A DNA stretch of 64,000 bases from Adhaeribacter soli (GCF_008727925.1 NZ_VTWT01000003.1:1-64000), one strand, 5' to 3'. Shown: positions 34,672 to 43,348, counted from the first letter of the stretch. The notes: generated by a model not told the origin, from the sequence alone. A program made the numbers and translations.

Positions 34672-36894
34672 CTATTCTCCCCTGTTTATTTTCAGGATTT
34701 TTCCCAAAACCGCGGTTTCCGGGCCATTTGAAAGGCGAATCAGGTAAACGCCTGCCGGGAAAGAAGTTAAATCCAGCTCCGTTTCGCCGGAGGCAAAAGC
34801 CACTTCCTTCTGCAGCCACTCCCGGCCAAGCATATCGGTAACGGAAATAGTTGCCTTTGCACCGGGCATTGAACGCAAAGTTGCTTTCTGAGTTACCGGA
34901 TTCGGGAAAACAGACCAGTTGCTGAGCATGGCCCTTTCTTTCGAGATGCCACTTACCACGCCAACATTCCGGAAACAGCGCAAACCACCCCGGCTTAAAC
35001 CGACAATCAGGTCCGGCTGGTTGTCGCCGGTCAGGTTGGCTACGGCCGGATGCATGCGGCGGCCGGTTTGCAGGGTGTCGTTTGAATTAGAAAGCTGATT
35101 CCGGAACCACAAGCGGGTTTCTGTAAAAGTGCCGGCCAGGTTGTTTTCTATATCGGGGAAGTAATGAAGTTTACCGTCGTAGTCGCCAACCAGAAGGTCG
35201 AACAAGTTATTCTGGTTCAGGTCGGCAATGTGTGGAGCGGCGTAACCGGCGCCAATGTTCGGGTTGCGCACGCTTACGTTGCCAAAGCTGGCATTTTCCA
35301 GACTGAAATTCGGCGCTGAAACGGTACCGTTGTTCCGGAAAAAGTTGAGGTTGCCGTTCCGTTCGCCTACTACTAAATCCAGATCGCCGTCACGGTCTAC
35401 ATCAGCCAAGGTTGGCGTGCTGTAGGCGCCTACGCTTTGCCCCACATAATTATTGCTGACAAAAGTAAACACCGGCGGCTGCCCGGCTTGGGAATCGTTA
35501 CGGAAATAATAAATAAAACCCAACGACTCGCCCAGCAACAGATCCGCATCGCCGTCGCCGTCCAGGTCGCCGAAAGCGGGCGCGATGGTCATTAAATTCC
35601 GGGGACTGAGGCCGGCCAGATCTTTCGTTACCAAGGTGTAAAAAGGCGCAGCAGCCGAACCGGTATTTTCATAAAGCGCCAATTTAGCTGCAGCAGCTCC
35701 GGTTCCCTGAATGTAGTAGTCGTTACCGATCACCAGGTCCAGATCGCCGTCGCTGTCAATGTCTACAAAAGCGGGTGCAGCTCCGGAACCAACCTCGATC
35801 ATTTCGCCGCCCAAGAAATCGTTTTTACGGAAGCTGAAATTTGGACTGGAATTGGTGCCGGTATTTTTGTAGAAGTAAACCTGTTCGTAATTTTTAGCGC
35901 CACCATCGCCGCCGGTATTGGGAGCCGCTATCAAATCCTTTACCTGGTCGTTATCCACATCTACATAATAGGCAGCCGGAAAAGAATAGAGGTTTAGCGG
36001 GTTCGCCGGGGGCCATATGTTGGTTTGAGAGGTCATATTCGCCAGAGTTGACGAACCGCCATTTTGCAGAAATACCAGCTTTTCACTTGAAATGTCGCCG
36101 ATCAAGGCATCTTTGTCGCCGTCGTTATCCACATCCAGCACCAGCAAGGTAGAACCGGCATGCAGCTGGGTTTTGCCGCCGGAATAGCGGTTGCTACAGG
36201 GGCGGTTCAAATTAATGCTGCTGGTGAAAAAGTCTTCCTCAAATTTCCCCCAGCAACTGGTTTCCCGCTTAAAATTAAGGGTATCTGCTGAACAGGCTTG
36301 CCCGTTTTCCACACGCATGTTCCGGAACCAGGTTACATAATCGCTGTTCGTGGTAAAAGCCAGCATGTCCAGATCGCCGTCGTTATCCACATCGGAAAAG
36401 GCCGGAACGTCGGAGCTGGGAATGGAGATGATACTATTTGTAGCCTGCAACGGATTCTTTACAAGCTGAAAGGACAACTGATTGCCGCTACTCGTATTTT
36501 TAAAAACCCGCACTTCGTCGAAACGGCCGGCCGTAAAAATATCGGGTTTGCCGTCGCAATTATAGTCGTGCAGCAATACCCAACTGTGCAAATCCCGCGG
36601 AAAGAACGTTGCGTATTCGGGCGCGTAGGTGTAAGCTGTATCGGTTGCCTGGTTATTGCTGATGAAGGGCAGGATATTATTATCGGTCCGGTCGAAAACC
36701 AGCAGGTCCTGAACGCCGTCATTATTCAGATCGATCGGGCTGATCTGGGGCGATTGCAAACCTCCGGCCCACGCCAGTTTCAGGCGGTTGGCTCCCTCCT
36801 GCACCGGTAACTGCAAAGGCTCGAACAGAAGCTGGGCTTGCGCTACGGAAATACTGCCCGCCAGAAGAACAGTTAGAAGTAAACGTTTTTTCAT
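34672..36894 (-). CDS. FG-GAP/VCBS repeat T9SS-secreted protein
   Basis: The protein is 740 residues with a signal peptide (cleavage after AQAQ, about residue 20). There are many Ca-binding-like blade repeats of the type DVDNDGDLDMLAF, DLDGDGDADLLLGE and DVDRDGDLDLVVGERNG, typical of FG-GAP/VCBS beta-propellers. A T9SS type A sorting domain runs from about residue 656 (SVFPNPVTQKATL ... FPAGVYLIRLSN). It is a predicted cell-surface or secreted adhesion-type protein. A near-consensus -7 box (TATCTTTA) precedes the start on the minus strand. Confidence 0.88.
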   Translation of the reverse strand: MKKRLLLTVLLAGSISVAQAQLLFEPLQLPVQEGANRLKLAWAGGLQSPQISPIDLNNDGVQDLLVFDRTDNNILPFISNNQATDTAYTYAPEYATFFPRDLHSWVLLHDYNCDGKPDIFTAGRFDEVRVFKNTSSGNQLSFQLVKNPLQATNSIISIPSSDVPAFSDVDNDGDLDMLAFTTNSDYVTWFRNMRVENGQACSADTLNFKRETSCWGKFEEDFFTSSINLNRPCSNRYSGGKTQLHAGSTLLVLDVDNDGDKDALIGDISSEKLVFLQNGGSSTLANMTSQTNIWPPANPLNLYSFPAAYYVDVDNDQVKDLIAAPNTGGDGGAKNYEQVYFYKNTGTNSSPNFSFRKNDFLGGEMIEVGSGAAPAFVDIDSDGDLDLVIGNDYYIQGTGAAAAKLALYENTGSAAAPFYTLVTKDLAGLSPRNLMTIAPAFGDLDGDGDADLLLGESLGFIYYFRNDSQAGQPPVFTFVSNNYVGQSVGAYSTPTLADVDRDGDLDLVVGERNGNLNFFRNNGTVSAPNFSLENASFGNVSVRNPNIGAGYAAPHIADLNQNNLFDLLVGDYDGKLHYFPDIENNLAGTFTETRLWFRNQLSNSNDTLQTGRRMHPAVANLTGDNQPDLIVGLSRGGLRCFRNVGVVSGISKERAMLSNWSVFPNPVTQKATLRSMPGAKATISVTDMLGREWLQKEVAFASGETELDLTSFPAGVYLIRLSNGPETAVLGKILKINRGE

Positions 36895-37120
36895 CTCGGT
36901 TAAAGATACGCAAAAGCAACAAAGTTCGAATTAAGAAAAGCAGAGTTTAATAACTAAAGCTTTGAAATTCAAAATCTTTCTTTTTTGTCTGGAAAAGGTA
37001 ATGCATGACCAGTTTAGTTTTAGAAAAATGGGATTACCAATCCCACGGCACGGTTAAGACGGAATGACAAATTCCGTTAAGCAAATGCTATAAATTAATT
37101 TGGTGGAGCAGTAGTGTTTT

Positions 37121-37153
37121 TTGCCGGAAAACTAAAAGCTGGAACTATATTTG
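37121..37153 (+). promoter_or_regulatory. Promoter of the lipoprotein gene at 37189
   Basis: TTTTTTG, 22 bases, then TATATTTG (37146-37153), an exact TAnnTTTG -7 box. The ATG lies 35 bases after the box, which supports the 37189 start. Confidence 0.6.
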
Positions 37154-37188
37154 AATTGCGGCTCCCGCAAAACTTTATTCCTTCCTTT

Positions 37189-38100
37189 ATGAAGCTTTTT
37201 TCTCCCGGTATCTTTTTAATAAGCGCTTTATTGCTGGCCTCCAGTTGTACTGCACCGCGTTCGGTAATCCATTCGGGTAAAGTTACCCCGAAGGGCGAGT
37301 TTAAAGCCGGCGCCAACTTTTCCGGCAACATTGCTACCCAACCTATTGCGGCCCTTTCCGAAGGCACCAAAAATCTGGTAAATACGCTGAAAGAGCAAAA
37401 AACCTATGAATCGGCCGATGCCGTGGCGGATGTCTCGCGGGCAGTCCTGGCTTATACTTTGGATCCGGCTTCACCAAGTTTTGATTTTTACGGACGGTAC
37501 GGTTTGGCTAAACGCGTGGATGTAGGATATAAGTACGCCTTCGGTACGCACGTATTCGATGGCATGTTCCAGTTTATGGGTTCTACGGGAACAATAAAGA
37601 ATCCCGGCCCGGAAGGAACCTATGGCAGCATTGGCTTGCAGTTTTCCAGCCGGAGCGCCGATCTGCCGGGCAAGTTCTTACTGGAAGATGCCGGCAAGCT
37701 GTTAAAATTCGACGCCTCCCGAACCGACATCCTGATTCCGCTGGTGTTCAGCACTTCTTTCGGGCCGGAAGAAACGTATGGCAATATTTCCTATGGCCTG
37801 GCTTATAGCCGTTCGTTTGTAAAATATAACTTCGATCCTTCGGAATTCCTGGTTCAGCAGGCGGGGCAACAAAACTATGTGCCGGTCGAAAAGGTTTCGG
37901 GCAAGGAAAGTTACGGCGCCTTGGGGGCTTTTGTGAACGCCAAGATCGGTTATAAATATGCGTATGTGTTGCCTGTCCTGGCTATTTACTATCAGAACTA
38001 CGGCAAGTATAACCTTCCCGGAGGCAGACAAACTGAACTGAAAGGTTTTACTTTTATTCCTTCTTTAGGCCTGCAGTTTAATTTTGGCGGCGGCAGGTAA
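37189..38100 (+). CDS. Putative outer-membrane lipoprotein
   Basis: From the ATG at 37189 (MKLFSPGIFLISALLLASSC) the protein is 303 residues with a lipobox ASSC (Cys about residue 20). The mature part has an early GKVTPKGEFKAGANFSG segment and many alternating aromatic/hydrophobic strands (RYGLAKRVDVGYKYAFG, PSLGLQFNFGGGR at the end), consistent with a small outer-membrane barrel carrying a lipid anchor. Function is unknown. An upstream in-frame start at 37114 precedes the promoter and is rejected. Confidence 0.7.
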   Translation: MKLFSPGIFLISALLLASSCTAPRSVIHSGKVTPKGEFKAGANFSGNIATQPIAALSEGTKNLVNTLKEQKTYESADAVADVSRAVLAYTLDPASPSFDFYGRYGLAKRVDVGYKYAFGTHVFDGMFQFMGSTGTIKNPGPEGTYGSIGLQFSSRSADLPGKFLLEDAGKLLKFDASRTDILIPLVFSTSFGPEETYGNISYGLAYSRSFVKYNFDPSEFLVQQAGQQNYVPVEKVSGKESYGALGAFVNAKIGYKYAYVLPVLAIYYQNYGKYNLPGGRQTELKGFTFIPSLGLQFNFGGGR

Positions 38101-38173
38101 TTTGAATTGCTGAATGGTTAAATTGCTGATTGACAATATTAAGGTTGTTGACTTTAACGATTTGTTAAGCTAT

Positions 38174-38208
38174 AAAAAAGGCCCGCTGCATTGCTGCAAC
38201 GGGCCTTT
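38174..38208. terminator. Bidirectional terminator
   Basis: AAAAAAGGCCCG CTGCA ttgc TGCAA CGGGCCTTT, a long GC-rich stem between convergent genes with T/A runs on both sides. Confidence 0.8.
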
Positions 38209-38235
38209 ACTTTTCCGGCTAATTACCTACCGTTT

Positions 38236-38718
38236 TTACTGAATAAAGCTCAGCATCTGAATGGCGGCCACGGCAGCTTCTACGCCTTTGTTGCCATAAT
38301 TGCCGCCGGAACGGGCTTGTGCCTGCTCCAGGGTATTAGTAGTAAGCACCCCAAAAATAACCGGTTTATTGAACCTCAGGGAAACCTGCATCAGGCCTTG
38401 GGCTACCGCGTGGTTAATATAATCGTCGTGTTTGGTTTCGCCTTTAATTACTACGCCCAGGCAAATTACCGCATCTATCTCGTTGCTGGAAGCCAAGTAC
38501 TGGGCCGCTAAAGGTAGTTCGTAACTTCCGGGAACGGTGTTGCGGTGAATGTTCTGGGGCAAGGCGCCGTGCTTGATCAAGGTGTCGTATGCGGCGCGGC
38601 AAAGCGAATCGGTAATTTCTTTGTTCCATTCGGCAACCACCAATCCGAAGCGTTTTCCGGAGGCATCTATCAGTTTTTCGGAGTTGTATTCACTCAGGTT
38701 TTTAAGCGCGCTGGCCAT
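38236..38718 (-). CDS. ribH: 6,7-dimethyl-8-ribityllumazine synthase
   Basis: The protein is 160 residues, the usual size. Motifs are VVAEWNKEITDSLCRAA (substrate pocket), VPGSYELPLAAQYLA, CLGVVIKGETKHDDYINHAVAQ (with the catalytic His region) and FGVLTTNTLEQAQARSGG ... NKGVEAAVAAIQML. It condenses the ribityl-pyrimidine with dihydroxybutanone phosphate in the penultimate step of riboflavin synthesis and forms a 60-mer shell or a smaller ring. No FMN riboswitch is apparent upstream; the leader is AT-rich with AATTAAT runs (38735-38757). Confidence 0.95.
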   Translation of the reverse strand: MASALKNLSEYNSEKLIDASGKRFGLVVAEWNKEITDSLCRAAYDTLIKHGALPQNIHRNTVPGSYELPLAAQYLASSNEIDAVICLGVVIKGETKHDDYINHAVAQGLMQVSLRFNKPVIFGVLTTNTLEQAQARSGGNYGNKGVEAAVAAIQMLSFIQ

Positions 38719-38885
38719 TTCTTTGTAATTAATAATGAATAATTAATAATTAATAATATCTCAGGAATTGAATACGAAGGTGCAAATTAGATTGCGGAAA
38801 CGCTATGTATTTCGATTAAAAAGTCGCTGGTATTTTATTTCTCCTTCTGCTTTCCTCCTGCCTATGCTGGTGCTTTCCTATGTCA

Positions 38886-39112
38886 GGCTAACTTAAATTA
38901 TTGTGTCATTCCGACCTTGTGGAGGAAACTATCGCATATCGAACCCGAACGAAAGGCATTTTTTACAGCTACGCTGGGTCCTTTCGACTCCCGTCTCAGG
39001 AATGCTCAAATGCCATAGTAGTAACCAATAGTTCCTTCGGCTTCGCTCAGGATGACGCAATAAATTGGCTTAATGACGACTACAGTATTTTCACCAACAA
39101 TGGCATAGCGGC
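38886..39112. repeat. Long dispersed element, copy B
   Basis: It matches 31181-31365 along its length, in the same orientation, with about 35 additional bases (CTGGGTCCTTTCGACTCCCG and neighbours) in the middle. Its ends are related to the TGAGCGA family. It sits in the gap between ribH and the TPR membrane gene. Confidence 0.65.
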
Positions 39113-39175
39113 AATAATTTTCAACCTCTGACGAACTCCCACACTCCTTCGATAAAACGTAATTCTTCCCAAACA

Positions 39176-39220
39176 AAAACGACGCATTTACCAGAAGGTT
39201 TCCGGTAAATGCGTCGTTTT
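39176..39220 (-). terminator. Terminator of the TPR membrane-protein gene
   Basis: AAAACGACGCATTTACC ... GGTAAATGCGTCGTTTT, a perfect 17-bp stem with an 11-base loop, 20 bases after the stop at 39240. Confidence 0.85.
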
Positions 39221-39239
39221 CAGTTTTTTGGCAGGAATT

Positions 39240-40004
39240 TTATTTGCCAGCCAAGCCTTCGGCGCGGGCTTTGTATTTTTTAGCGTCGTTTACTTCCGTG
39301 GAGGCGGCATACTTGGTAAGGATCTGGTCGTAAGCATTGGCTGCTTCGGTGTAATTCTTACCAGCTTCGTAGGCCATACCGGCTTTCATTAAGTATTGCG
39401 GGGCAAAGAACTCGTTGGATTTGTAATTGGCGGCTTTCGTGTACATTTCGGCTGCTTCTGCACTGTTACCCAATTCCATGTTCGCATCGCCGATCAGGCT
39501 GTAAGCGCGGCCTTGCAGGATCAGGTCATCGGAGCTGAAGTCTTCCAGTTTATCGATAGCTTCTTTGTATTTGCCTTGCTTTAAATAAGCCACACCGGCG
39601 TAGAAGTTAGCCAGTTTACCCGCTTTGGTTCCGCTGTATTCTTCCGAAATGTATTCCAGGCCTTTGTAACGGGCATCGCCTTTCAGGGCTTTGTTCAGAG
39701 AATCGGCTTCGAAATCGTAAACCGCCTGAAACATGGCAACCTGTGCTTCTTCTTCCTGGTTTTGCTTGTAGCTGTAGTAGAAGAAACCACCGGCAATTAA
39801 TAAGGCCAGGGCTGCAAAAACGCCTAAAAGGGTATTCTTATGCTTCTTTACAAAATCTTCCGACTGGGCCAGACGGTCTGCAATGGCATCCGGGTTTTCC
39901 AGAAACTCATATTCGTGCTGGGGCGTGGCATTGGTCAGGTTCTCCGCGTTCGGATCGGTGGCGTTAGGTTTTTTAGTGCTTTTATTAGCCATTAAAGTAC
40001 TCAT
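39240..40004 (-). CDS. Membrane-anchored TPR protein (YfgM-like layout)
   Basis: The protein is 254 residues. A hydrophilic N-terminus of about 55 residues precedes one transmembrane helix (TLLGVFAALALLIAGGFFYYSY, split near residues 57-78). A periplasmic TPR region follows (ANFYAGVAYLKQGKYKEAIDKL, GRAYSLIGDANMELGNSAEA and AGMAYEAGKNYTEAANAYDQ). This layout resembles YfgM, a partner of PpiD and the Sec translocon, but homology is not shown here. Starts at 40004 and 39992 (MANKST) are both possible. It lies upstream of ribH on the same strand. Confidence 0.8.
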   Translation of the reverse strand: MSTLMANKSTKKPNATDPNAENLTNATPQHEYEFLENPDAIADRLAQSEDFVKKHKNTLLGVFAALALLIAGGFFYYSYKQNQEEEAQVAMFQAVYDFEADSLNKALKGDARYKGLEYISEEYSGTKAGKLANFYAGVAYLKQGKYKEAIDKLEDFSSDDLILQGRAYSLIGDANMELGNSAEAAEMYTKAANYKSNEFFAPQYLMKAGMAYEAGKNYTEAANAYDQILTKYAASTEVNDAKKYKARAEGLAGK

Positions 40005-40046
40005 TAAAATACGAAGTTAAGGAATTTCTGTCAGACTATTGTTAGA

Positions 40047-40096
40047 GCATGGCTAAAATTCATTTTTTGCGCTGCAAAAAACAAATTTAACCATGC
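40047..40096 (-). terminator. Possible terminator of pdhA
   Basis: An imperfect long stem, GCATGG...TTTTTTGC gct GCAAAAAA...CCATGC, 17 bases after the pdhA stop. The stem has internal mismatches, so it could also be a regulatory leader element of the following gene. Confidence 0.4.
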
Positions 40097-40112
40097 GCTT
40101 AACCGTAATGTA

Positions 40113-41153
40113 CTACTCGCGCAAATAAGGATAATCTTTTTGCACGTAAATGTCGGTGAACAGCTCTTCCGGCGCCGGATAAGGCGAGTTTTCGGCAAAT
40201 TCCACCGATTCCTGTACCTGAGCTTTTATCTTATCGTCAATTGCCTGCAGCTCTTCTTCGCTTGCATATTTATTTTCCAGAATGGTATGGCGCACGCTTT
40301 CGATAGGGTCCTGGTTCCGGTAGTCTTCCAGTTCTTCTTTGGTACGATACTTGGCCGGATCGCTCATGGAATGGCCTTTGTAACGGTAGGTTTTGAACTC
40401 TAAAAAGGTAGGGCCTTCGCCGGCACGGGCACGTTCGGCCGCGCGGGCTACCGCTTCGTGCACGTCTTCGCAACGCATGGCGTTTACCGGTTCCGAAGGC
40501 ATGTCGTAGCTTAAGCCAAGTTTATAAAGTTCGGTTACGTTGGAAGTCCGCTGCACAGAAGTACCCATGGCGTAGCCGTTATTTTCCACTACAAAAATTA
40601 CCGGCAGTTTCCACAGCATGGCCATGTTAAAGGCTTCGTGCAAAGCACCCTGACGCACCGCGCCGTCGCCCATGTAGCAAATGCACAGGTTTTTGGTACC
40701 GTTGTATTTCTCGGCAAAGGCAATTCCGGCGCCCAATGGCACCTGACCGCCTACAATGCCGTGGCCGCCCATGAAATTCACTTCTTTATCGAAGATGTGC
40801 ATGGAGCCGCCTTTGCCTTTGGAGCAACCGGTGGCTTTTGCAAATAATTCAGCCATTACCGCGTTCGGGCTCGTACCCAAACCCAGCGGATGACCGTGGT
40901 CGCGGTAAGCGGTGATCCATTTATCGTCTTTTTCCAGCGCGGTAATAGCGCCGGCGGCACAGGCCTCTTGGCCGATATATAAGTGGCAAAAGCCTTTAAT
41001 TTTCTGCTGACCGTATAACTGGCCGGCTTTTTCCTCGAACTTGCGCATGAGCTGCATCATCTCATACCAGTGCAAATAGGTTTCTTTTGAAAATTTTGTT
41101 TCCGCTTTTACCTTTGTTTCCTTCTTGTCCTTCGCGTCTTTCGTAACTGCCAT
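40113..41153 (-). CDS. pdhA: Pyruvate dehydrogenase E1 component, alpha subunit
   Basis: The protein is 346 residues. After a Lys/Glu-rich lead, the core shows MQLMRKFEEKAGQLYGQQKI and GFCHLYIGQEACAAGA. The active-site His segment is AYRDHGHPLGLG. The thiamine-diphosphate motif is GDGAVRQGALHEAFNMAM with VVENNGYAMGTS (residues about 163-196), and the phosphorylation-loop equivalent is YRYKGHSMSDPAKYR. E1-alpha/beta decarboxylates pyruvate and passes acetyl to E2. No beta-subunit gene is adjacent, so it is encoded elsewhere. It is divergent from recF across 137 bp. Confidence 0.93.
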   Translation of the reverse strand: MAVTKDAKDKKETKVKAETKFSKETYLHWYEMMQLMRKFEEKAGQLYGQQKIKGFCHLYIGQEACAAGAITALEKDDKWITAYRDHGHPLGLGTSPNAVMAELFAKATGCSKGKGGSMHIFDKEVNFMGGHGIVGGQVPLGAGIAFAEKYNGTKNLCICYMGDGAVRQGALHEAFNMAMLWKLPVIFVVENNGYAMGTSVQRTSNVTELYKLGLSYDMPSEPVNAMRCEDVHEAVARAAERARAGEGPTFLEFKTYRYKGHSMSDPAKYRTKEELEDYRNQDPIESVRHTILENKYASEEELQAIDDKIKAQVQESVEFAENSPYPAPEELFTDIYVQKDYPYLRE

Positions 41154-41290
41154 AGTAGCTGGAATTGCTCGTAATTTCTAAGTTTGTACTGTAGCCCGGC
41201 AGAAAGACCAATTGGTTTAAACCGAAGTGGGTTCCTGACAAAGGGTTACAACACGCGAAATTAACTAAAAAGAATCTTACAACGAAATTA

Positions 41291-42427
41291 ATGACGCTCG
41301 AAAATCTGAATGTGCTCTTTTTTAAGAATTATGAAGAGGCGGACATTACTTTCTCTCCCCACATAAACTGCTTTATCGGCCCGAATGGTTCGGGTAAAAC
41401 CAACCTGCTCGATGCCATTCATTACCTTTCGCTTACCAAAAGCGCTTTTGCCGGCTCCGATGTTCAGAATGTAAAGCAGGGCGAAGATTATTTCATGGTA
41501 CGCGGCCGCTTTGCCCAGGAAGAACAGAAAAACCTGATCCAGTGCACCTTCCGGACGGGGCAGAAAAAGATAATTACCAACAACAAGGTTCCCTACGAAA
41601 AAGTAAGCGAACACGTGGGCCGGTTCCCAGTGGTTTTAATTTCGCCCTACGATACCGATTTGGTGCGCGAGGGTTCGGAAGAACGCCGCAAGTACTTTGA
41701 TAGCCTTATTTCGCAACTGAACCACGATTACCTGGACAACCTGCTTCGCTACAACCATTTTCTGAAGCAGCGAAATTTACTTTTAAAGCAGTTTGCCGAC
41801 CGCAATTATTATGATTCGGATTACCTGCAGGTTTTAACCGAGCAAATGATACCGTTCGGCGAACAAATTTCGGCTACGCGGCAGGCTTTTTTAAAGGAAT
41901 TCGAGCCCGTTTTTCAGAAACAGTATCGTTTTTTATCGGAAAGCTCGGAGGAGGTGCGCATTGAATACAAGAGCCAGCTGCCGGGGCAGGATTTTGCTTA
42001 TTTACTGAAACAAAACGAACGCAAAGACAGCATTCTGCAACGCACTTCGGTAGGTCCGCATAAAGACGATTTCGTTTTTCTGATGGATGAGAATTCGGTG
42101 AAGCACTTCGGCTCGCAAGGCCAGCAGAAAAGCTTTGTAATAGCCCTGAAACTGGCCCAGTTCGAACTTACCGCTGCCGCTAAAAACCAGAAACCGCTTT
42201 TGCTCTTGGACGATATTTTTGACCGGCTCGATGAAAAACGGATCGCCAAGCTTTTGGAAATGGTAGCCAACCACACCTTTGGGCAGCTGTTCATTACCGA
42301 TTCGCATCAGGAACGCACCCAGCTTTTTCTGAAAGACCTTTCGGAGGATATCCGGACTTTCTGGGTAAGGAATGGTAGCGTTTCACCCCACCCCGGCCCT
42401 CCCCTAATTCAGGGGAGGGAGCTTTGA
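41291..42427 (+). CDS. recF: DNA replication and repair protein RecF
   Basis: The protein is 378 residues. An SMC-like ABC ATPase with Walker A GPNGSGKTNLLDAIHYLS (residues about 33-50), signature SQGQQKSFVIALKLAQF and Walker B PLLLLDDIFDRLDEKR. RecF loads RecOR at gaps and stalled forks. The last 12 codons (SPHPGPPLIQGREL region) are encoded by a palindromic intergenic repeat (42398-42419) rather than by family sequence. The native stop therefore appears to have been lost or displaced. A DciA-like gene follows on the same strand. Confidence 0.93.
   Translation: MTLENLNVLFFKNYEEADITFSPHINCFIGPNGSGKTNLLDAIHYLSLTKSAFAGSDVQNVKQGEDYFMVRGRFAQEEQKNLIQCTFRTGQKKIITNNKVPYEKVSEHVGRFPVVLISPYDTDLVREGSEERRKYFDSLISQLNHDYLDNLLRYNHFLKQRNLLLKQFADRNYYDSDYLQVLTEQMIPFGEQISATRQAFLKEFEPVFQKQYRFLSESSEEVRIEYKSQLPGQDFAYLLKQNERKDSILQRTSVGPHKDDFVFLMDENSVKHFGSQGQQKSFVIALKLAQFELTAAAKNQKPLLLLDDIFDRLDEKRIAKLLEMVANHTFGQLFITDSHQERTQLFLKDLSEDIRTFWVRNGSVSPHPGPPLIQGREL
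42398..42419. repeat. Short palindromic element inside the recF 3' end
   Basis: CCCTCCCCT aattc AGGGGAGGG hairpin of the same family as 21672-21692 and 30911-30932, here read through by the recF frame before its TGA at 42425. Confidence 0.75.
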
Positions 42428-42429
42428 TT

Positions 42430-42475
42430 TCTGAATCAGGATTTTCAGGATTAACAGAACTTTCAGGATTTCCTT
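42430..42475. repeat. AATCCTGA-type motif (inverted) at the recF end
   Basis: CTGAATCAGGATTTTCAGGA and further CAGGATT units immediately 3' of recF; the same motif family as 21807-21838 and 26640-26695. Confidence 0.5.
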
Positions 42476-42479
42476 TAAA

Positions 42480-42735
42480 AGAATTTCATGCATATCGCCA
42501 GCGCAGCGCCCCTGAAAACCACGTTAGCGGATAAAAACTAACTTAAAAACAGCCCACCACGGAGGAAAACTGATACCAGTTTCTAAGGAGAAAGACTTTG
42601 GATTAACCGGTGCCGAGGCACGAGGCAGCCCGGAAGGGCAGGTGAATCCACGGCTTTCGAGTTAGAAACGAAGCCACCCGGCTTGAGGGGGAAAGTCAGT
42701 TAAGAATTGAAAGTTATGAGTTTAGAGTTAAGGCT
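42480..42735 (+). repeat. Structured dispersed repeat, copy 2
   Basis: A GCATATCGCCAGCGCAGCG block (42490-42508) is followed after about 50 variable bases by a core of roughly 135 bases (42559-42700) that matches the minus strand of 26277-26412. The two cores differ by only a few substitutions and one G-run indel. Pairings include AAACTG ATAC CAGTTT, GACTTT/AAAGTC enclosing GGATT/AATCC, GCCC GGAA GGGC, and GGCTTTCG/CGAAGCC. It reads in the direction of, and about 200 bp before, the DciA-like gene. Confidence 0.6.
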
Positions 42736-42884
42736 AACTTTAAAACGATATGCTTTCAAGGCCATAAAACGCTGCGAAATCATTAAACCCATTTCATTAC
42801 CGATTTAGAACGCCATCCATTTATCAACAGAAACACCTAGTTTTCCTGTGGACAAATTGCCGATAACTTCTGCTTGAAGCCTTA

Positions 42885-42892
42885 TACCTTTG
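42885..42892 (+). promoter_or_regulatory. -7 box of the DciA-like gene
   Basis: TACCTTTG, an exact TAnnTTTG match 46 bases before the ATG at 42939. The -33 element is not clear. Confidence 0.5.
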
Positions 42893-42938
42893 CTTCCATT
42901 CCGGAATATCCGTACACCAATCTAACACCCGCGCACTT

Positions 42939-43268
42939 ATGTTGAGACCACGCTACAATACCGACAAATCCCTGAACAGCCGCAAAGCCGATATCCAGCC
43001 GCTGAAAGAGAGTTTGCAGGCGCTGGTAAATGCGTATAAACTGCAGGGCAAACTGAACGAAGTTACCATTGTGGAAAGCTGGGAGAAAATTATGGGCCGG
43101 GCTATTGCGCTTAAAACCCAGCAGCTTTATTTCCGCGACGGTAAATTATTTGTGCGCCTCACCTCTGCCCCACTCAAGCACGAACTCACCATGGCCAAAA
43201 CCAAAGTAATTGAGCTGATAAATGCTGAAGTAGGCGTGCAGGCAATTAAAGAAGTGGTGTTTCTGTAA
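42939..43268 (+). CDS. DUF721/DciA-like protein
   Basis: The protein is 109 residues. The conserved DUF721 core is LVNAYKLQGKLNEVTIVESWEKIMGRAIA followed by KLFVRLTSAPLKHELTMAKTKVIELIN. Both pieces are hallmarks of DciA-like proteins, which load the replicative helicase in bacteria lacking DnaC. The location after recF matches many Bacteroidota genomes. The role as a helicase loader here is inference from family and context. Confidence 0.83.
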   Translation: MLRPRYNTDKSLNSRKADIQPLKESLQALVNAYKLQGKLNEVTIVESWEKIMGRAIALKTQQLYFRDGKLFVRLTSAPLKHELTMAKTKVIELINAEVGVQAIKEVVFL

Positions 43269-43292
43269 GAACTGCCGAAAAAGTTTATCCTG

Positions 43293-43330
43293 TTTGTTGA
43301 GAAGCATTCCTTTAATTCCTGTTATCTTTG
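43293..43330 (+). promoter_or_regulatory. Promoter of the TonB-like gene
   Basis: TTTGTTG followed after 23 bases by TATCTTTG (43323-43330), an exact -7 box, 18 bases before the ATG at 43349. The spacing is slightly long. Confidence 0.5.
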
Positions 43331-43348
43331 CTTTTCAATTTATATCTC

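Noticed and set aside
41291-42427. recF frameshift or truncation
   Set aside because: All ATPase motifs are intact and the length is normal; only the last dozen codons come from a repeat.
42559-42700. Cobalamin or other known riboswitch in the structured repeat
   Set aside because: Consensus elements of the cobalamin class (the GCCACTG box and long P13) are not found, and the copies precede a helicase-loader-like gene and a chaperone gene with no shared metabolite. I could not match another known class by eye.
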